Assembly (NCBI GenBank): GCA_945874755.1
Contig: CAMCHR010000010.1
Span: forward strand, 1 to 47,968
DNA: 47,968 nt
Reading direction: 5' to 3'
Origin: Chitinophaga pinensis
GTDB taxonomy: Bacteria > Bacteroidota > Bacteroidia > Chitinophagales > Chitinophagaceae
The notes below the pieces were generated by a model. The model was given only the letters and a program-made list of their open reading frames with translations. It was not told where the DNA came from and did not search any database. How positions within the stretch are numbered: the stretch's first letter is position 1; the number at the start of each line of letters is the position of its first letter. Shown one piece after another: positions 18,218-26,225 of the stretch. Made by a program: the position numbers and the translations under genes.

Positions 18218-18641
18218 ATATGTTTCAGTGCATCCGAGATTCGCTGCTGCATTTGACTATATTTTGAATACCAATTTTGATGGTATGCCTGTTGGGAAAA
18301 AGGAAGTTGATGGTCAACATATTTTGGCAATCATTTCCGATGAAGATGGAGTAGCTATGTTAGATTCTTGCGCTAATTTTGAATGTCACAATACTTATAT
18401 TGATATTCAGGTTTGTTTTAACGGTGTGGAAACAGTTGGTTGGAAATCACGCAGCTCTTGTGTTGAACCAAGAGGCACATACAGTAAAGAAAAAGATGTA
18501 TTATTTTTTGAAGATGCACCAGATCATTTTTTCAAACTGCATCCTGGCCAGTTTGGTATTTATTTTCCAGACGATGTGCATGCACCGATGATAGGAGAAG
18601 GTAGAATTCGAAAATTAATTATGAAAGTGAAAGTGGATTAA
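18186..18641 (+). CDS. YhcH/YjgK/YiaL (NanQ-like, DUF386) family protein
   Basis: A 151-residue cupin-like protein of the family that includes the E. coli sialic acid anomerase NanQ (YhcH) and TabA. Family landmarks are DGQHILAIISDEDGV near the N-terminus, CHNTYIDIQVCFNGVE at about 64-79 with metal-binding His and acidic residues, FFEDAPDHFFKLHPGQFGIYFPDDVHAP, and KLIMKVKV at the end. These proteins are thought to act on free sugars or to modulate biofilm. The ATG at 18186 is chosen, overlapping mutS2 by 32 bases in another frame, so translation is probably coupled. A link with amino-sugar scavenging (cluster at 40.8-45.2 kb) is possible but only inferred. Confidence 0.85.
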   Translation: MILDELTQLNKYVSVHPRFAAAFDYILNTNFDGMPVGKKEVDGQHILAIISDEDGVAMLDSCANFECHNTYIDIQVCFNGVETVGWKSRSSCVEPRGTYSKEKDVLFFEDAPDHFFKLHPGQFGIYFPDDVHAPMIGEGRIRKLIMKVKVD

Positions 18642-18656
18642 GTAAGGAATAGAAGA

Positions 18657-18887
18657 TTATTGAACAATAAAATCTTTTGATTCTGATTCATCTAATTTAA
18701 AAGTATAATCCCCTTTTTTTAAATCTCCTACATATAAACAAGTTCTTCTGGTATATCCAGTGATTTTTCCTTGTTGCATGATCTTACCTATAGGGCAAAT
18801 TATTTGGTAAAATTTATGATTTGTCCCTTCACCAGAAAACTGAATTTCTAGTATACCGTCTTTAACGATTTCTGTTACTGTAAACAT
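18657..18887 (-). CDS. Microprotein resembling a type IX secretion C-terminal sorting domain
   Basis: A 76-residue ORF (GTG at 18896 would add three residues). The whole protein reads like a Por-secretion/TIGR04183-type C-terminal domain: an alternating hydrophobic strand (GILEIQFSGEG), a YQIICPIGKIMQQGKI segment equivalent to the usual 'v.i.D..Gk.v' strand and Gly-Lys turn, then LYVGDLKKGDYTFKLDES (like 'idls.L..G.Y.lkl') and the end ESKDFIVQ (like 'skKfivk'). No signal peptide, cargo domain or upstream frame is visible, so it cannot enter the type IX route as a normal cargo. It could be a relic of a lost cargo gene, or a small cytoplasmic beta protein of similar pattern. It is convergent with the YhcH gene. 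Confidence 0.5.
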   Translation of the reverse strand: MFTVTEIVKDGILEIQFSGEGTNHKFYQIICPIGKIMQQGKITGYTRRTCLYVGDLKKGDYTFKLDESESKDFIVQ

Positions 18888-19031
18888 ACCTAACACTTAT
18901 CTTAGATTATTGAGGGAGATACCAATTTAAAATTAGACCTATTTATGTGAATTTTTTTTTATAAATATTATTTTATCATTAATATCCTAAGTAGTTTCAA
19001 ATCAATCATTTACTTATATCCTTTAAAATTT

Positions 19032-19071
19032 TAAAATCGAAAAGGATAAATTTTGTTTAAATTCGATTTTA
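19032..19071. promoter_or_regulatory. Inverted repeat before the DUF1573 gene
   Basis: A perfect 10-bp inverted repeat (TAAAATCGAA at 19032-19041 and TTCGATTTTA at 19062-19071) flanks a 20-base spacer that holds TAAATTTTG, a near -7 element with one extra T. It ends 25 bases before the DUF1573 ATG. It is a candidate operator or a 5'-leader hairpin. The remaining bases from 18888 to 19096 are AT-rich with a run of ten T at 18952-18961, and I see no gene there. Confidence 0.4.
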
Positions 19072-19096
19072 TTCTAAATATCATAAACTCAAACAA

Positions 19097-19504
19097 ATGA
19101 AAAAATTAATTTTACTCATAACTATGTTTTTTAGTTTTGCACCAATATTTGCTCAAACAGCACCTGCAACAACACAAGTTCAAAAAGACATCAATAAAGT
19201 TTTGAAGTTCTCTAATGACAATTACAATATGGGTAATATCCCTTATGGCAAGCCTACTGAATTCAATGTAACTATTGAGAATATCAGTGCTGCACCAGTC
19301 ACCTTAAACAATGTGCAAGTGAGTTGCGGTTGTACAACCCCTAAATTTCAAACTGGTGCTGTGATTGCTCCTGGTCAGAAAACAGTCGTGACTTTAGGAT
19401 TTAATGGATCTTCAATGGGGAATTTTACAAAAAATGCGACCATCTTTTTGAGTGATAAATTAATAAAGACCGTGAATTTTTATGGAGTAGGGGTTCAGCA
19501 GTAA
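19097..19504 (+). CDS. DUF1573 domain protein, secreted
   Basis: A 135-residue protein with a Sec signal peptide ending near IFAQ (about residue 20) and one DUF1573 domain, an immunoglobulin-like fold common in Bacteroidota envelopes. Family landmarks are the strand FNVTIENISAAPVTLNNVQ, the hallmark VSCGCTTP at about residues 75-82, the PGQKTVVTLGFN turn and the final strand KTVNFYGVG. The biochemical role of DUF1573 is not established. Its common genomic place between nusB and yajC is empty in this window. A terminator follows directly. Confidence 0.85.
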   Translation: MKKLILLITMFFSFAPIFAQTAPATTQVQKDINKVLKFSNDNYNMGNIPYGKPTEFNVTIENISAAPVTLNNVQVSCGCTTPKFQTGAVIAPGQKTVVTLGFNGSSMGNFTKNATIFLSDKLIKTVNFYGVGVQQ

Positions 19505-19527
19505 AAAGACTTTTTTTCAATTATATT

Positions 19528-19560
19528 AAAGGCTACCTAACTGGTGGCCTTTTTATTTTT
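19528..19560 (+). terminator. Rho-independent terminator after the DUF1573 gene
   Basis: AAAGGCTACC at 19528-19537 pairs with GGTGGCCTTT at 19543-19552 (one G-U pair, 5-nt loop) and is followed by a T-rich tract. The stop codon of the convergent DUF2442 gene lies in that tract, so the hairpin may serve both strands. Confidence 0.75.
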
Positions 19561-19777
19561 CTAATAATTTCTTAATAGATAAATCTTCATCTATTAAAGG
19601 CCAATGAATACCATAGTTTGCTGGTGAAATTTGATATTCGTTTCTTTCTATCGAAGTAGCATTTAACAATTTACTTGATACTTTATCAAGTTCAAAAAAA
19701 TGTTCAATACCATTAATATGAATGATCATTGAATTCTGTTTGAATGTAATAGATTGAATATTAGGCATCTTTTCCAT
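19553..19777 (-). CDS. DUF2442 domain protein
   Basis: A 74-residue intact small protein. The end SPANYGIHWPLIDEDLSIKKLL is the DUF2442 hallmark (usual form 'SP.gYGIHWP.lDEDLSv..LL'). DUF2442 genes are very often paired with DUF4160 genes, as here, and the pair has been proposed to be a toxin-antitoxin-like module, although I know of no firm assignment. It overlaps the end of the DUF4160 gene by 17 bases, so the two are translationally coupled. A second ATG at 19768 is an alternative start. Confidence 0.75.
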   Translation of the reverse strand: MEKMPNIQSITFKQNSMIIHINGIEHFFELDKVSSKLLNATSIERNEYQISPANYGIHWPLIDEDLSIKKLLEK

Positions 19778-20025
19778 TGTTTAAAAAATGTTTAGACCAT
19801 TCTGATACAATTAAATCGAAATGCTGATAGATGATCTTTTTAATTTCTTTTTTACTTGCTGGTGTAAAATTATAGGAAAATGCTTCTATAATTTCTATTT
19901 CTTCAATTAATAGCCAATATTTGGCTTCTATTTCTCCTTTTTGTACGTGAATATGAAAGGGGTTCATTTGATTCGTTTGAGTAAAAGAATAACCTCCATC
20001 CATAAATAAATAAAATTGTTGGCAT
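19761..20025 (-). pseudogene. DUF4160 domain gene with a one-base frameshift
   Basis: The intact part of the frame, from an ATG at 20003, carries the body of DUF4160 (FHIHVQKGEIEAKYWL, then KKEIKKIIYQHFDLIVSEW). Its first 12 residues (MDGGYSFTQTNQ) do not resemble the family. In the next frame, an ATG at 20025 gives MPTILFIYGWRLFFYSNESN followed by Glu-Pro, which is the standard DUF4160 N-terminus. The two halves join exactly at a CCCC run on the minus strand (19962-19959). Removing one C would give an 87-residue canonical protein with SNE-PFHIHV across the join. So the gene is broken, phase-variable, or read by frameshifting; a base-calling error is also possible. Its partner DUF2442 gene is intact. 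Confidence 0.8.
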
Positions 20026-20049
20026 TTTTTGTTTTAAACATACCCAGAA

Positions 20050-20320
20050 TATAAAACCAATTTCCTACGGTTTATACTTTAGGATATATTCTAAAAAGGA
20101 TTGCCGTCGTTGCACTCCGGCATCCTTTTGGGGGGCTCAAAACGCATTCAAAACCTGCGGCTTCGCCGCTGTTTTTTGTGTCCATCATACGGCATTATAA
20201 ATCCTTTGGATTTACCTATTGAATAAATTCATTTTCGACCTCAAATCAAGATTTGGGTCTCATTTTCTTTACACCTTAGGTCACTTCGTGAAAATGCCTC
20301 GATAATAGACACAAAAAAAC
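20050..20320. repeat. Gene-free hairpin cluster beside tRNA-Ser
   Basis: Between the DUF4160 gene and tRNA-Ser about 325 bases carry no plausible ORF but many inverted repeats. These are 20050-20076 (TATAAAACC with GGTTTATA, one bulge), 20094-20128 (AAAAGGATTGCCG with CGGCATCCTTTT, one bulge), 20157-20169 (GCGGC-TTC-GCCGC, followed by six T), 20198-20214 (TAAATCC-TTT-GGATTTA), 20237-20259 (GACCTCAAATC-AA-GATTTGGGTC, one bulge), and 20281-20291 (TCAC-TTC-GTGA) inside CATTTTC/GAAAATG (20261-20267, 20290-20296). An 11-bp perfect repeat, TTTTTTGTGTC at 20172-20182 and GACACAAAAAA at 20308-20318, encloses the last three. This could be a structured RNA, a small non-autonomous element, or an accumulation of terminator-like structures. 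Confidence 0.5.
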
Positions 20321-20339
20321 CACGTAAGTACGTGGTTTT
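20313..20339 (-). terminator. Terminator downstream of tRNA-Ser
   Basis: On the minus strand AAAACCACGTA (20339-20329) pairs perfectly with TACGTGGTTTT (20326-20316), and seven T follow. It begins 12 bases after the tRNA 3' end and is the likely terminator of the tRNA transcript. Confidence 0.8.
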
Positions 20340-20351
20340 GAATTCGTTCTG

Positions 20352-20436
20352 CGGAGAGAGAGGGATTCGAACCCCCGGACCTGTAACAGTCAATAGTTTT
20401 CAAGACTATCGCAATCGACCACTCTGCCATCTCTCC
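20352..20436 (-). tRNA. tRNA-Ser (anticodon UGA)
   Basis: The minus strand folds as a class II tRNA of 85 bases. The acceptor stem is GGAGAGA/TCTCTCC with discriminator G, the D stem is GCA/TGC, and the anticodon arm is ATAGT-CTTGAAA-ACTAT with anticodon TGA at 20402-20400. A long variable arm typical of tRNA-Ser follows, then the T arm with TTCGAAT. It should read UCA and probably other UCN codons. The 3' CCA is not encoded (CAG follows the discriminator). Confidence 0.95.
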
Positions 20437-20525
20437 GCGGCAAATGTAGGAAGGGAAAAGCAATTTTGCAAAAAAATGCCCAATTTATTCATGAATTCAA
20501 TCGTTCTAATTAATTGACTACCATG

Positions 20526-20533
20526 TATCTTTA
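20526..20533 (+). promoter_or_regulatory. Possible -7 element of the ABC exporter gene
   Basis: TATCTTTA matches TAnnTTTG at all but the last base and ends 14 bases before the GTG start. The TTG at 20514 is too close to be a -33 element, so support is limited. Confidence 0.3.
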
Positions 20534-20547
20534 CAAAAAAGGACTAA

Positions 20548-22359
20548 GTGAGAGAATTAGCAGCTTTAAATCAATTTTTCTGGAAATATAGATTTCGTTT
20601 TTTTATAGGAATGCTATTGGTGATTGCGACCAACTATTTGGCCGTTTTAGCCCCTCAAATCACTGGTTATGTAGTTGGATTGGTTCAAGCAAAATTACCT
20701 GGAGGGAAACCTGTTACTGGGGCATCAAGTGACTTAATTATCAGAGCCATTGCCGGAATCAGTGAAGCCAATCAATTGAGCTTTGGCTGGTTAATCACTT
20801 TTTGTAGTATCACGATTTTGATCTTGGCTATTTTAAGAGGCGTGTTCATGTTTTTTATGCGTCAGACGATTATTGTCATGAGTAGGCATATTGAATATGA
20901 TCAAAAAAATCAAGTCTACGAACATTATCAAGCACTCGATACAGAATTTTATAAAACCCATAGTACGGGTGATTTAATGAGCCGTATTACAGAAGACGTG
21001 AGTCGTGTGAGGATGTATACAGGCCCTTCCTTAATGTACCTAATTAACTTAGTTTCTTTGATTGGTTTTTGTTTGTTCAATATGTTCTCAAAAGATGTGC
21101 GACTGAGTTTGTATGTACTTTCACCATTGCCTATTTTAGCAATTACTATTTATTTAGTGAATAGCATTATCAACAAAAAGAGTGAGGAAATTCAAGGTCA
21201 ATTATCAGATTTAACCACCAATGCACAAGAATCTTATTCTGGCATAAGAGTGATTAAATCTTTTGTACAAGAAAAAGCGATGTTGGGATTCTTTAAAACC
21301 AATAGTGAATTGTATCGTAAGAATGCAGTTAGCTTGGCGAAAGTAGAAGCATTTTACACACCTACCATGGCTTTGATGATTGGACTGAGTACCTTATTGA
21401 CCATCTATTTAGGAGGATTACAAGCCATTAAAGATCCAAGTCAGATTGGAACAATCATAGAGTTTGTCATCTATATTAATATGTTGACTTTCCCGGTGAG
21501 TGCTATTGGATGGACCGCAAGTATGATACAAAGGGCTGCAGCTTCGCAAAAAAGATTGAATGAATTTTTATCCATTGAACCAACCATTCAAAATAAAGGC
21601 ACTCAAAAAATACATCAAATTAAAGGGGATATCCAATTTAAAAATGTGGATTTTATCTATCCTCATTCTGGCATAAAAGCACTGAATAATTTTACATTAG
21701 AAATTAAAGCAGGTCAAAAAGTATTGATCCTTGGAAAAACGGGATCTGGAAAATCTTCCATTGCACAAGTTTTGAATCGAATGTACCATGTGAATTCAGG
21801 AATAGTGACGGTAGATGGTCAACCAATTGAATTGATAGATACTTTAGCTTTAAGAAAACACATTGGCTATGTGCAACAGGATGTTTTTTTATTCAGTGAT
21901 TCGATCAAAAATAATATCAAGTTTGGTGTCCTATCTTCTGACGAAACCATTAAAGCGGCAGCGAAGTCGGCCCATATTTTAAAAGAAATTGAACAATTGC
22001 CAGCAGGATTTGAGACGATGGTAGGGGAGCGTGGTACCACATTAAGCGGGGGACAAAAACAAAGAATATCCATTGCCAGGGCATTAATAAAAGAACCAGA
22101 TTTATTCATTTTTGACGACTGTTTGAGTGCGGTGGATGCCAATACCGAAAAAACGATTTTAACTAATCTAAGTCGTCTGATGCAAGATAAAACGGCCTTA
22201 TTTATAACACACCGCATTTTCTTTAATTATCATTTTGACCTGATTATTTATATCAAAGATGGCCATATTGCTGAATCAGGAACACACGAAAGTTTGTTAG
22301 TAAAACAGGGTTTATATGCCGAATTGTATCAAATGCAATTAAGTCAAAATCAAGAATAG
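20548..22359 (+). CDS. ABC exporter half-transporter (permease plus ATPase)
   Basis: A 603-residue type I ABC exporter half. Six transmembrane helices fill about residues 15-320, then the nucleotide-binding domain has Walker A GKTGSGKSS, Q-loop GYVQQDVFLF, signature LSGGQKQR and H-loop THR. Walker B reads LFIFDDCLSAVD: the catalytic Glu position is Asp, as in the degenerate half of heterodimeric exporters such as E. coli MdlA. No partner gene is adjacent, so it either pairs with a half encoded elsewhere or works as a homodimer with slow hydrolysis. It starts at GTG; the ATG at 20523 is out of frame. Likely substrates are lipids or drugs, but none can be named from sequence. Confidence 0.88.
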   Translation: MRELAALNQFFWKYRFRFFIGMLLVIATNYLAVLAPQITGYVVGLVQAKLPGGKPVTGASSDLIIRAIAGISEANQLSFGWLITFCSITILILAILRGVFMFFMRQTIIVMSRHIEYDQKNQVYEHYQALDTEFYKTHSTGDLMSRITEDVSRVRMYTGPSLMYLINLVSLIGFCLFNMFSKDVRLSLYVLSPLPILAITIYLVNSIINKKSEEIQGQLSDLTTNAQESYSGIRVIKSFVQEKAMLGFFKTNSELYRKNAVSLAKVEAFYTPTMALMIGLSTLLTIYLGGLQAIKDPSQIGTIIEFVIYINMLTFPVSAIGWTASMIQRAAASQKRLNEFLSIEPTIQNKGTQKIHQIKGDIQFKNVDFIYPHSGIKALNNFTLEIKAGQKVLILGKTGSGKSSIAQVLNRMYHVNSGIVTVDGQPIELIDTLALRKHIGYVQQDVFLFSDSIKNNIKFGVLSSDETIKAAAKSAHILKEIEQLPAGFETMVGERGTTLSGGQKQRISIARALIKEPDLFIFDDCLSAVDANTEKTILTNLSRLMQDKTALFITHRIFFNYHFDLIIYIKDGHIAESGTHESLLVKQGLYAELYQMQLSQNQE

Positions 22360-22460
22360 TATCGGTTTAACGGGATTTCTTGAATTTTCGTGTAAAATTT
22401 CAATTTTTCACAAACATTTTATATTTTAGCTATAGATTATAATTAACTAAAATTGATATT

Positions 22461-22946
22461 GTGGAATACGAAAACAACGACAAAAAGATTGAGAGTGTAT
22501 TTAGTTCAAAAATTCGTGCTGGAAAAAGAAGAACTTACTTCTTTGATGTAAGAGCCACTAAGGGCAACGATTATTTCTTAACCATTACAGAGAGCAGAAA
22601 ACGTTTTGACGACAATGGATATGATCGTTCTAAAATTTTCTTGTATAAGGAGGATTTTAATAAATTCTTAAAAGCAATGACTGAATCTTTGGATTATGTG
22701 AAAACAGAATTGATGCCTGATTTTGATTTTGATGCATTCAATCATGAGTTTGATCCAGAAAATCCACCACAATATCCTAATACTTATCCTGCAGCTACCG
22801 AATCAATTGTTGAAGCAGTGCATCATTCAGTTGTTCCTGAAACTCCTGTAACATCACCAGAAGTAATCGAACCTACAATTGAACCAACAATTACGCCTGA
22901 AACAGGTGGTGATAATTTAAGTGGCGAGGAAGTAGATAAATGGTAA
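22461..22946 (+). CDS. DUF3276 (PUR-alpha-like) nucleic-acid-binding protein
   Basis: A 161-residue protein with one PUR-like repeat at residues 10-90, typical of Bacteroidota DUF3276 proteins: VFSSKIRAGKRRTYFFDVRA, then KGNDYFLTITESRKRF and KIFLYKEDFNKFLKAM. PUR repeats bind single-stranded purine-rich DNA or RNA, and the Borrelia member BpuR is a regulator. Here the role is unknown. The C-terminal 70 residues are acidic and Pro/Thr/Glu-rich and probably disordered. The only in-frame start is GTG at 22461. The gene stands alone between the ABC exporter and a convergent GNAT gene. Confidence 0.82.
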   Translation: MEYENNDKKIESVFSSKIRAGKRRTYFFDVRATKGNDYFLTITESRKRFDDNGYDRSKIFLYKEDFNKFLKAMTESLDYVKTELMPDFDFDAFNHEFDPENPPQYPNTYPAATESIVEAVHHSVVPETPVTSPEVIEPTIEPTITPETGGDNLSGEEVDKW

Positions 22947-22971
22947 GCTATAAATAATGATGAGAAGATGC

Positions 22972-23451
22972 TTATAAAGTTTTTAGCATCCAGATACTAC
23001 AACCATCATGACCAGAATTGCCCAATGATTTAGTCAATCTATTGTAGCCCAATTTTTCATACATCGTAACAGCATTAGATAGTTCTGGCATTGTTTCAAT
23101 ATACACTTGTGCATAGCCATTTTCTTTTGCCCAAGCCATTGCTATAAGCATCAATGCTTTTCCTAAACCTGTTCCTCTTGCAGTGGGTGCTAAATATAAT
23201 TTCACCAATTCGCAAGTGCCGTCTGGCAGTCCTTCTGTGGGGAATATACCACATCCGCCAACCAGGGTTCCTTCAATTTCTGCTACATAATAAATGGATC
23301 CTGCAGTTTGAAACAATTCAAATAAATAATCTGTGGTTGGATCATAATAAACGGTACCTGGTTTATTGGCACCAAATTCAGTTAACGCAGCACGAATTAC
23401 CGCAGCTAAAGAAGCATTGTCTTTTAATTCAATCAATCTTATGCTTTCCAT
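22972..23451 (-). CDS. GNAT family N-acetyltransferase
   Basis: A 159-residue single-domain acetyltransferase that would transfer an acetyl group from acetyl-CoA to an amine. The acetyl-CoA-binding motif A is [20 protein letters not shown] at about residues 81-100 (R-G-x-G-x-G/A pattern), preceded by [16 protein letters not shown] and followed by [20 protein letters not shown]. The acceptor cannot be predicted. It overlaps the start side of the pgi gene end by 13 bases and is the last gene of the ltaE-pgi-GNAT operon. Confidence 0.88.
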   Translation of the reverse strand: MESIRLIELKDNASLAAVIRAALTEFGANKPGTVYYDPTTDYLFELFQTAGSIYYVAEIEGTLVGGCGIFPTEGLPDGTCELVKLYLAPTARGTGLGKALMLIAMAWAKENGYAQVYIETMPELSNAVTMYEKLGYNRLTKSLGNSGHDGCSIWMLKTL

Positions 23452-25094
23452 TGCTTGTATTGATTCATTAATCCATTGGTTGAACTATCATGTTCCGTTG
23501 CAGGTTCATTGTTACTTAGTTCAGGTAGAATTTGATTGGCCAATTGTTTGCCTAATTCCACACCCCATTGATCAAAACTGTAGATATTCCAAATGATGCC
23601 TTGTGTAAAAATCTTTTGTTCGTATAGTGCAATTAAGAATCCTAAAGTATGCGGTGTAATTTTTTCTACTAAGAACGAGTTTGTTGGTTTGTTACCTGCA
23701 AAAACTTTAAATGGTGATAAGCTTTGAATTTCGGCTTCTGATTTACCAGCTGCTTTTAATTCTTCCACTACAATTTTTTCAGACTTACCATTGAGCAAAG
23801 CTTCTGTTTGCGCAAAATAATTGCTCATTAGTTTATCATGATGATCGCCAATTGGATTATGACTTTTTGCTGGTGCAATAAAATCACATGGTATCACTAA
23901 AGTCCCTTGATGGATCAATTGATAAAAAGCGTGTTGTCCATTGGTGCCTGGTTCGCCCCAAATGACTGGACCAGTTGCATAATTCACAGTGGTACCATTG
24001 CAGTCTACAAATTTACCATTGCTCTCCATATTACCTTGTTGGAAATAAGCTGCAAATCGGTGTAAGTATTGGTCGTAGGGTAGGATGGCTTCGCTCTGAG
24101 CGCCAAAAAAGTTGGTATACCAAATACCTAACAAGGCCATAATCACGGGTATATTTTTTTCGAATGGAGTGGTTTTAAAATGCATATCTGCTTCATGCGC
24201 CCCTTTTAATAGATCCTCAAAATTGTCGTATCCAATGGTTAAAGCAATGGATAAACCAATCGCACTCCATAAAGAATATCGACCGCCAACCCAATCCCAG
24301 AATTCAAATATATTTTGACTATCAATACCAAATGCGGTCACTAATTTTTTGTTCGTACTTAAAGCAACAAAATGCTTGGCAATATGTGCTTCCTCTTTTG
24401 CATGTTCCAAAAACCATGTTCTAGCCGTATGGGCATTGGTCATGGTTTCCTGTGTGGTGAATGTTTTAGACGCAATTAAAAACAAGGTTTCTTCCGCGTT
24501 CACTTTTTTCAAAGTTTCTGCGATATGCGTTCCATCCACATTACTCACAAAATAAGTCTGTATACCATCCACCCAATAGGGCTTCAAAGCTTCGGTTACC
24601 ATCACTGGCCCTAAATCACTTCCACCAATACCAATATTTACAATTGTTGTGATTTTTTTCCCAGTAAATCCTCTGTGCTCGCCTTGATGAATCTTGTTAC
24701 TAAATATTTTCATTTGTTGCAAGACTGCTTTAATTGCAGGCATCACATCCTTGCTATCTACGATTATAGGTGCTCCGCTAAAATTTCTTAATGCAGTATG
24801 CAGTACAGCCCTGCCTTCGGTTTCATTGATTGGCTGTCCAGCAAATTGGGATTCAATGGCATTATCTAATCCACATTCTTTAGCTAATTGAAATAACAAT
24901 TGAATGGTTTTATCAGAAATAATATTCTTTGAATAATCAAATAATACATTCGCTTCTTTGATTGAATAGGATTCAAATCTATTTGGATCGGCTGCAAACA
25001 AATCTTTCATTTGTCTACGGCTCATTTCTTCTTCAAAATGCTTTTTCAACACAAACCAAGCTTGCGTTGTGGTTGGATTAATTCTTACTAACAT
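23439..25094 (-). CDS. pgi: Glucose-6-phosphate isomerase
   Basis: Pgi interconverts glucose 6-phosphate and fructose 6-phosphate in glycolysis and gluconeogenesis. The 551-residue protein is of the large bacterial/eukaryotic type: [19 protein letters not shown] at about residues 152-170, the PGI signature region [17 protein letters not shown] at about 266-282, [15 protein letters not shown] with the catalytic His at about 383, and the C-terminal signature [13 protein letters not shown] with the catalytic Lys at about 510. The gene lies 15 bases after ltaE and overlaps the GNAT gene by 13 bases, so the three are probably one operon. Confidence 0.97.
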   Translation of the reverse strand: MLVRINPTTTQAWFVLKKHFEEEMSRRQMKDLFAADPNRFESYSIKEANVLFDYSKNIISDKTIQLLFQLAKECGLDNAIESQFAGQPINETEGRAVLHTALRNFSGAPIIVDSKDVMPAIKAVLQQMKIFSNKIHQGEHRGFTGKKITTIVNIGIGGSDLGPVMVTEALKPYWVDGIQTYFVSNVDGTHIAETLKKVNAEETLFLIASKTFTTQETMTNAHTARTWFLEHAKEEAHIAKHFVALSTNKKLVTAFGIDSQNIFEFWDWVGGRYSLWSAIGLSIALTIGYDNFEDLLKGAHEADMHFKTTPFEKNIPVIMALLGIWYTNFFGAQSEAILPYDQYLHRFAAYFQQGNMESNGKFVDCNGTTVNYATGPVIWGEPGTNGQHAFYQLIHQGTLVIPCDFIAPAKSHNPIGDHHDKLMSNYFAQTEALLNGKSEKIVVEELKAAGKSEAEIQSLSPFKVFAGNKPTNSFLVEKITPHTLGFLIALYEQKIFTQGIIWNIYSFDQWGVELGKQLANQILPELSNNEPATEHDSSTNGLMNQYKQWKA

Positions 25095-25109
25095 AATTAT
25101 ATATCTATT

Positions 25110-26126
25110 CTACTTAATTTTTTGAATGACTTCGATTGTTTTAGCTAAAGCATCTGGGGAAATATCAAGGTGTAATACAAATCTAACTTGGATAGGGGTC
25201 ATCACATAGGCCAATATATTTTGTTCCTTAAGTGCTTGAACAAATTCTGCAGGGGTGTAGGCACCGGTCATGACTGCTATGACAATATTGGTTTCAACTG
25301 GTAATACATGATCTACAAATGAGGTTGCTTCTAATGCGTCTTTTAAAGCAAGGGCATGTACATGATCTTCTGCCAAACGCTCCACATGATTTTCTATAGC
25401 ATACATACCAGCAGCTGCTAAATAGCCTGCTTGACGCATCCCACCTCCAAAAACTTTTCTCCAACGTCTTGCTTTTTTTATAAAAGGAGCTGATCCCACT
25501 AAAACACTTCCTACTGGTGCACCTAAACCTTTACTCAAACAGATAGACACTGAATCAAAGACTTTCCCATAATCTGCTGCATTTTCCTTTTTGTGGACAA
25601 TGGCATTAAAAATACGGGCGCCGTCTAAATGAAGTGCTAACTGATTGGCCTTAGTTACCTTTTGAATTTCATAAAAAGTATTAAAATCATAACAAGCGCC
25701 TCCACCTCGGTTACTGGTATTTTCTAAACTCACCAAACTAGTAATGGACTTATGCACATCTATTGGGTTGATGGCAGCTTGAATTTGCGCTGCATTCAAA
25801 AGACCTCGGTCTCCGTGTAAAAGGCGGACTGAACAACCAGAATTATAGGCGATACCTCCTCCTTCGTACTGATATATATGTGCAATTTCGTCACAAATCA
25901 CTTCGTCTCCTGCTTGTGTATGGGTTTTAATGGCCAATTGATTGGTCATAGTACCACTAGGGCAAAACAATCCAGCTTCAAATCCAAACATTTTAGCCGT
26001 TTTTTCCTCCAAACTGTTGATACTTGGGTCTTCTCCAAACACATCATCTCCAACAGGTGCAGCTTGCATATAGGCTAACATGTCTGGGGTGGGCTTGGTG
26101 ACGGTATCCGATCTAAAATCTATCAT
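25110..26126 (-). CDS. ltaE: Low-specificity L-threonine aldolase
   Basis: A 338-residue PLP enzyme of the beta-eliminating-lyase family that cleaves threonine and allo-threonine to glycine and acetaldehyde. The start DFRSDTVTKPTPDM is diagnostic. It is followed by PVGDDVFGEDPS, FCPSGTMTNQLA, LHLDGARIFNA with the PLP Asp, and SICLSKGLGAPVGSVLVG with the Schiff-base Lys at about residue 200. It is the first gene of the operon with pgi and a GNAT gene. A possible -7 element, TATCTTCG on the minus strand at 26138-26131 (one mismatch), ends 4 bases before the ATG. Confidence 0.93.
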   Translation of the reverse strand: MIDFRSDTVTKPTPDMLAYMQAAPVGDDVFGEDPSINSLEEKTAKMFGFEAGLFCPSGTMTNQLAIKTHTQAGDEVICDEIAHIYQYEGGGIAYNSGCSVRLLHGDRGLLNAAQIQAAINPIDVHKSITSLVSLENTSNRGGGACYDFNTFYEIQKVTKANQLALHLDGARIFNAIVHKKENAADYGKVFDSVSICLSKGLGAPVGSVLVGSAPFIKKARRWRKVFGGGMRQAGYLAAAGMYAIENHVERLAEDHVHALALKDALEATSFVDHVLPVETNIVIAVMTGAYTPAEFVQALKEQNILAYVMTPIQVRFVLHLDISPDALAKTIEVIQKIK

Positions 26127-26225
26127 CCAACGAAGATAAATCTAGGCCGTCGATAAACGATGAAAATGACCATTTTGGGTATAAATATTTCTAAAATGTG
26201 ATTTTAACAGCTATTCTAGGCATTA

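Noticed and set aside
20171-20320. The outer inverted repeat beside tRNA-Ser as the ends of an insertion sequence
   Set aside because: No transposase and no flanking target-site duplication can be seen, so it is reported only as an unexplained structured region.
20281-20463. A 60-codon minus-strand frame over tRNA-Ser, and a plus-strand frame over the same bases
   Set aside because: Both are translations of the tRNA and its terminator.
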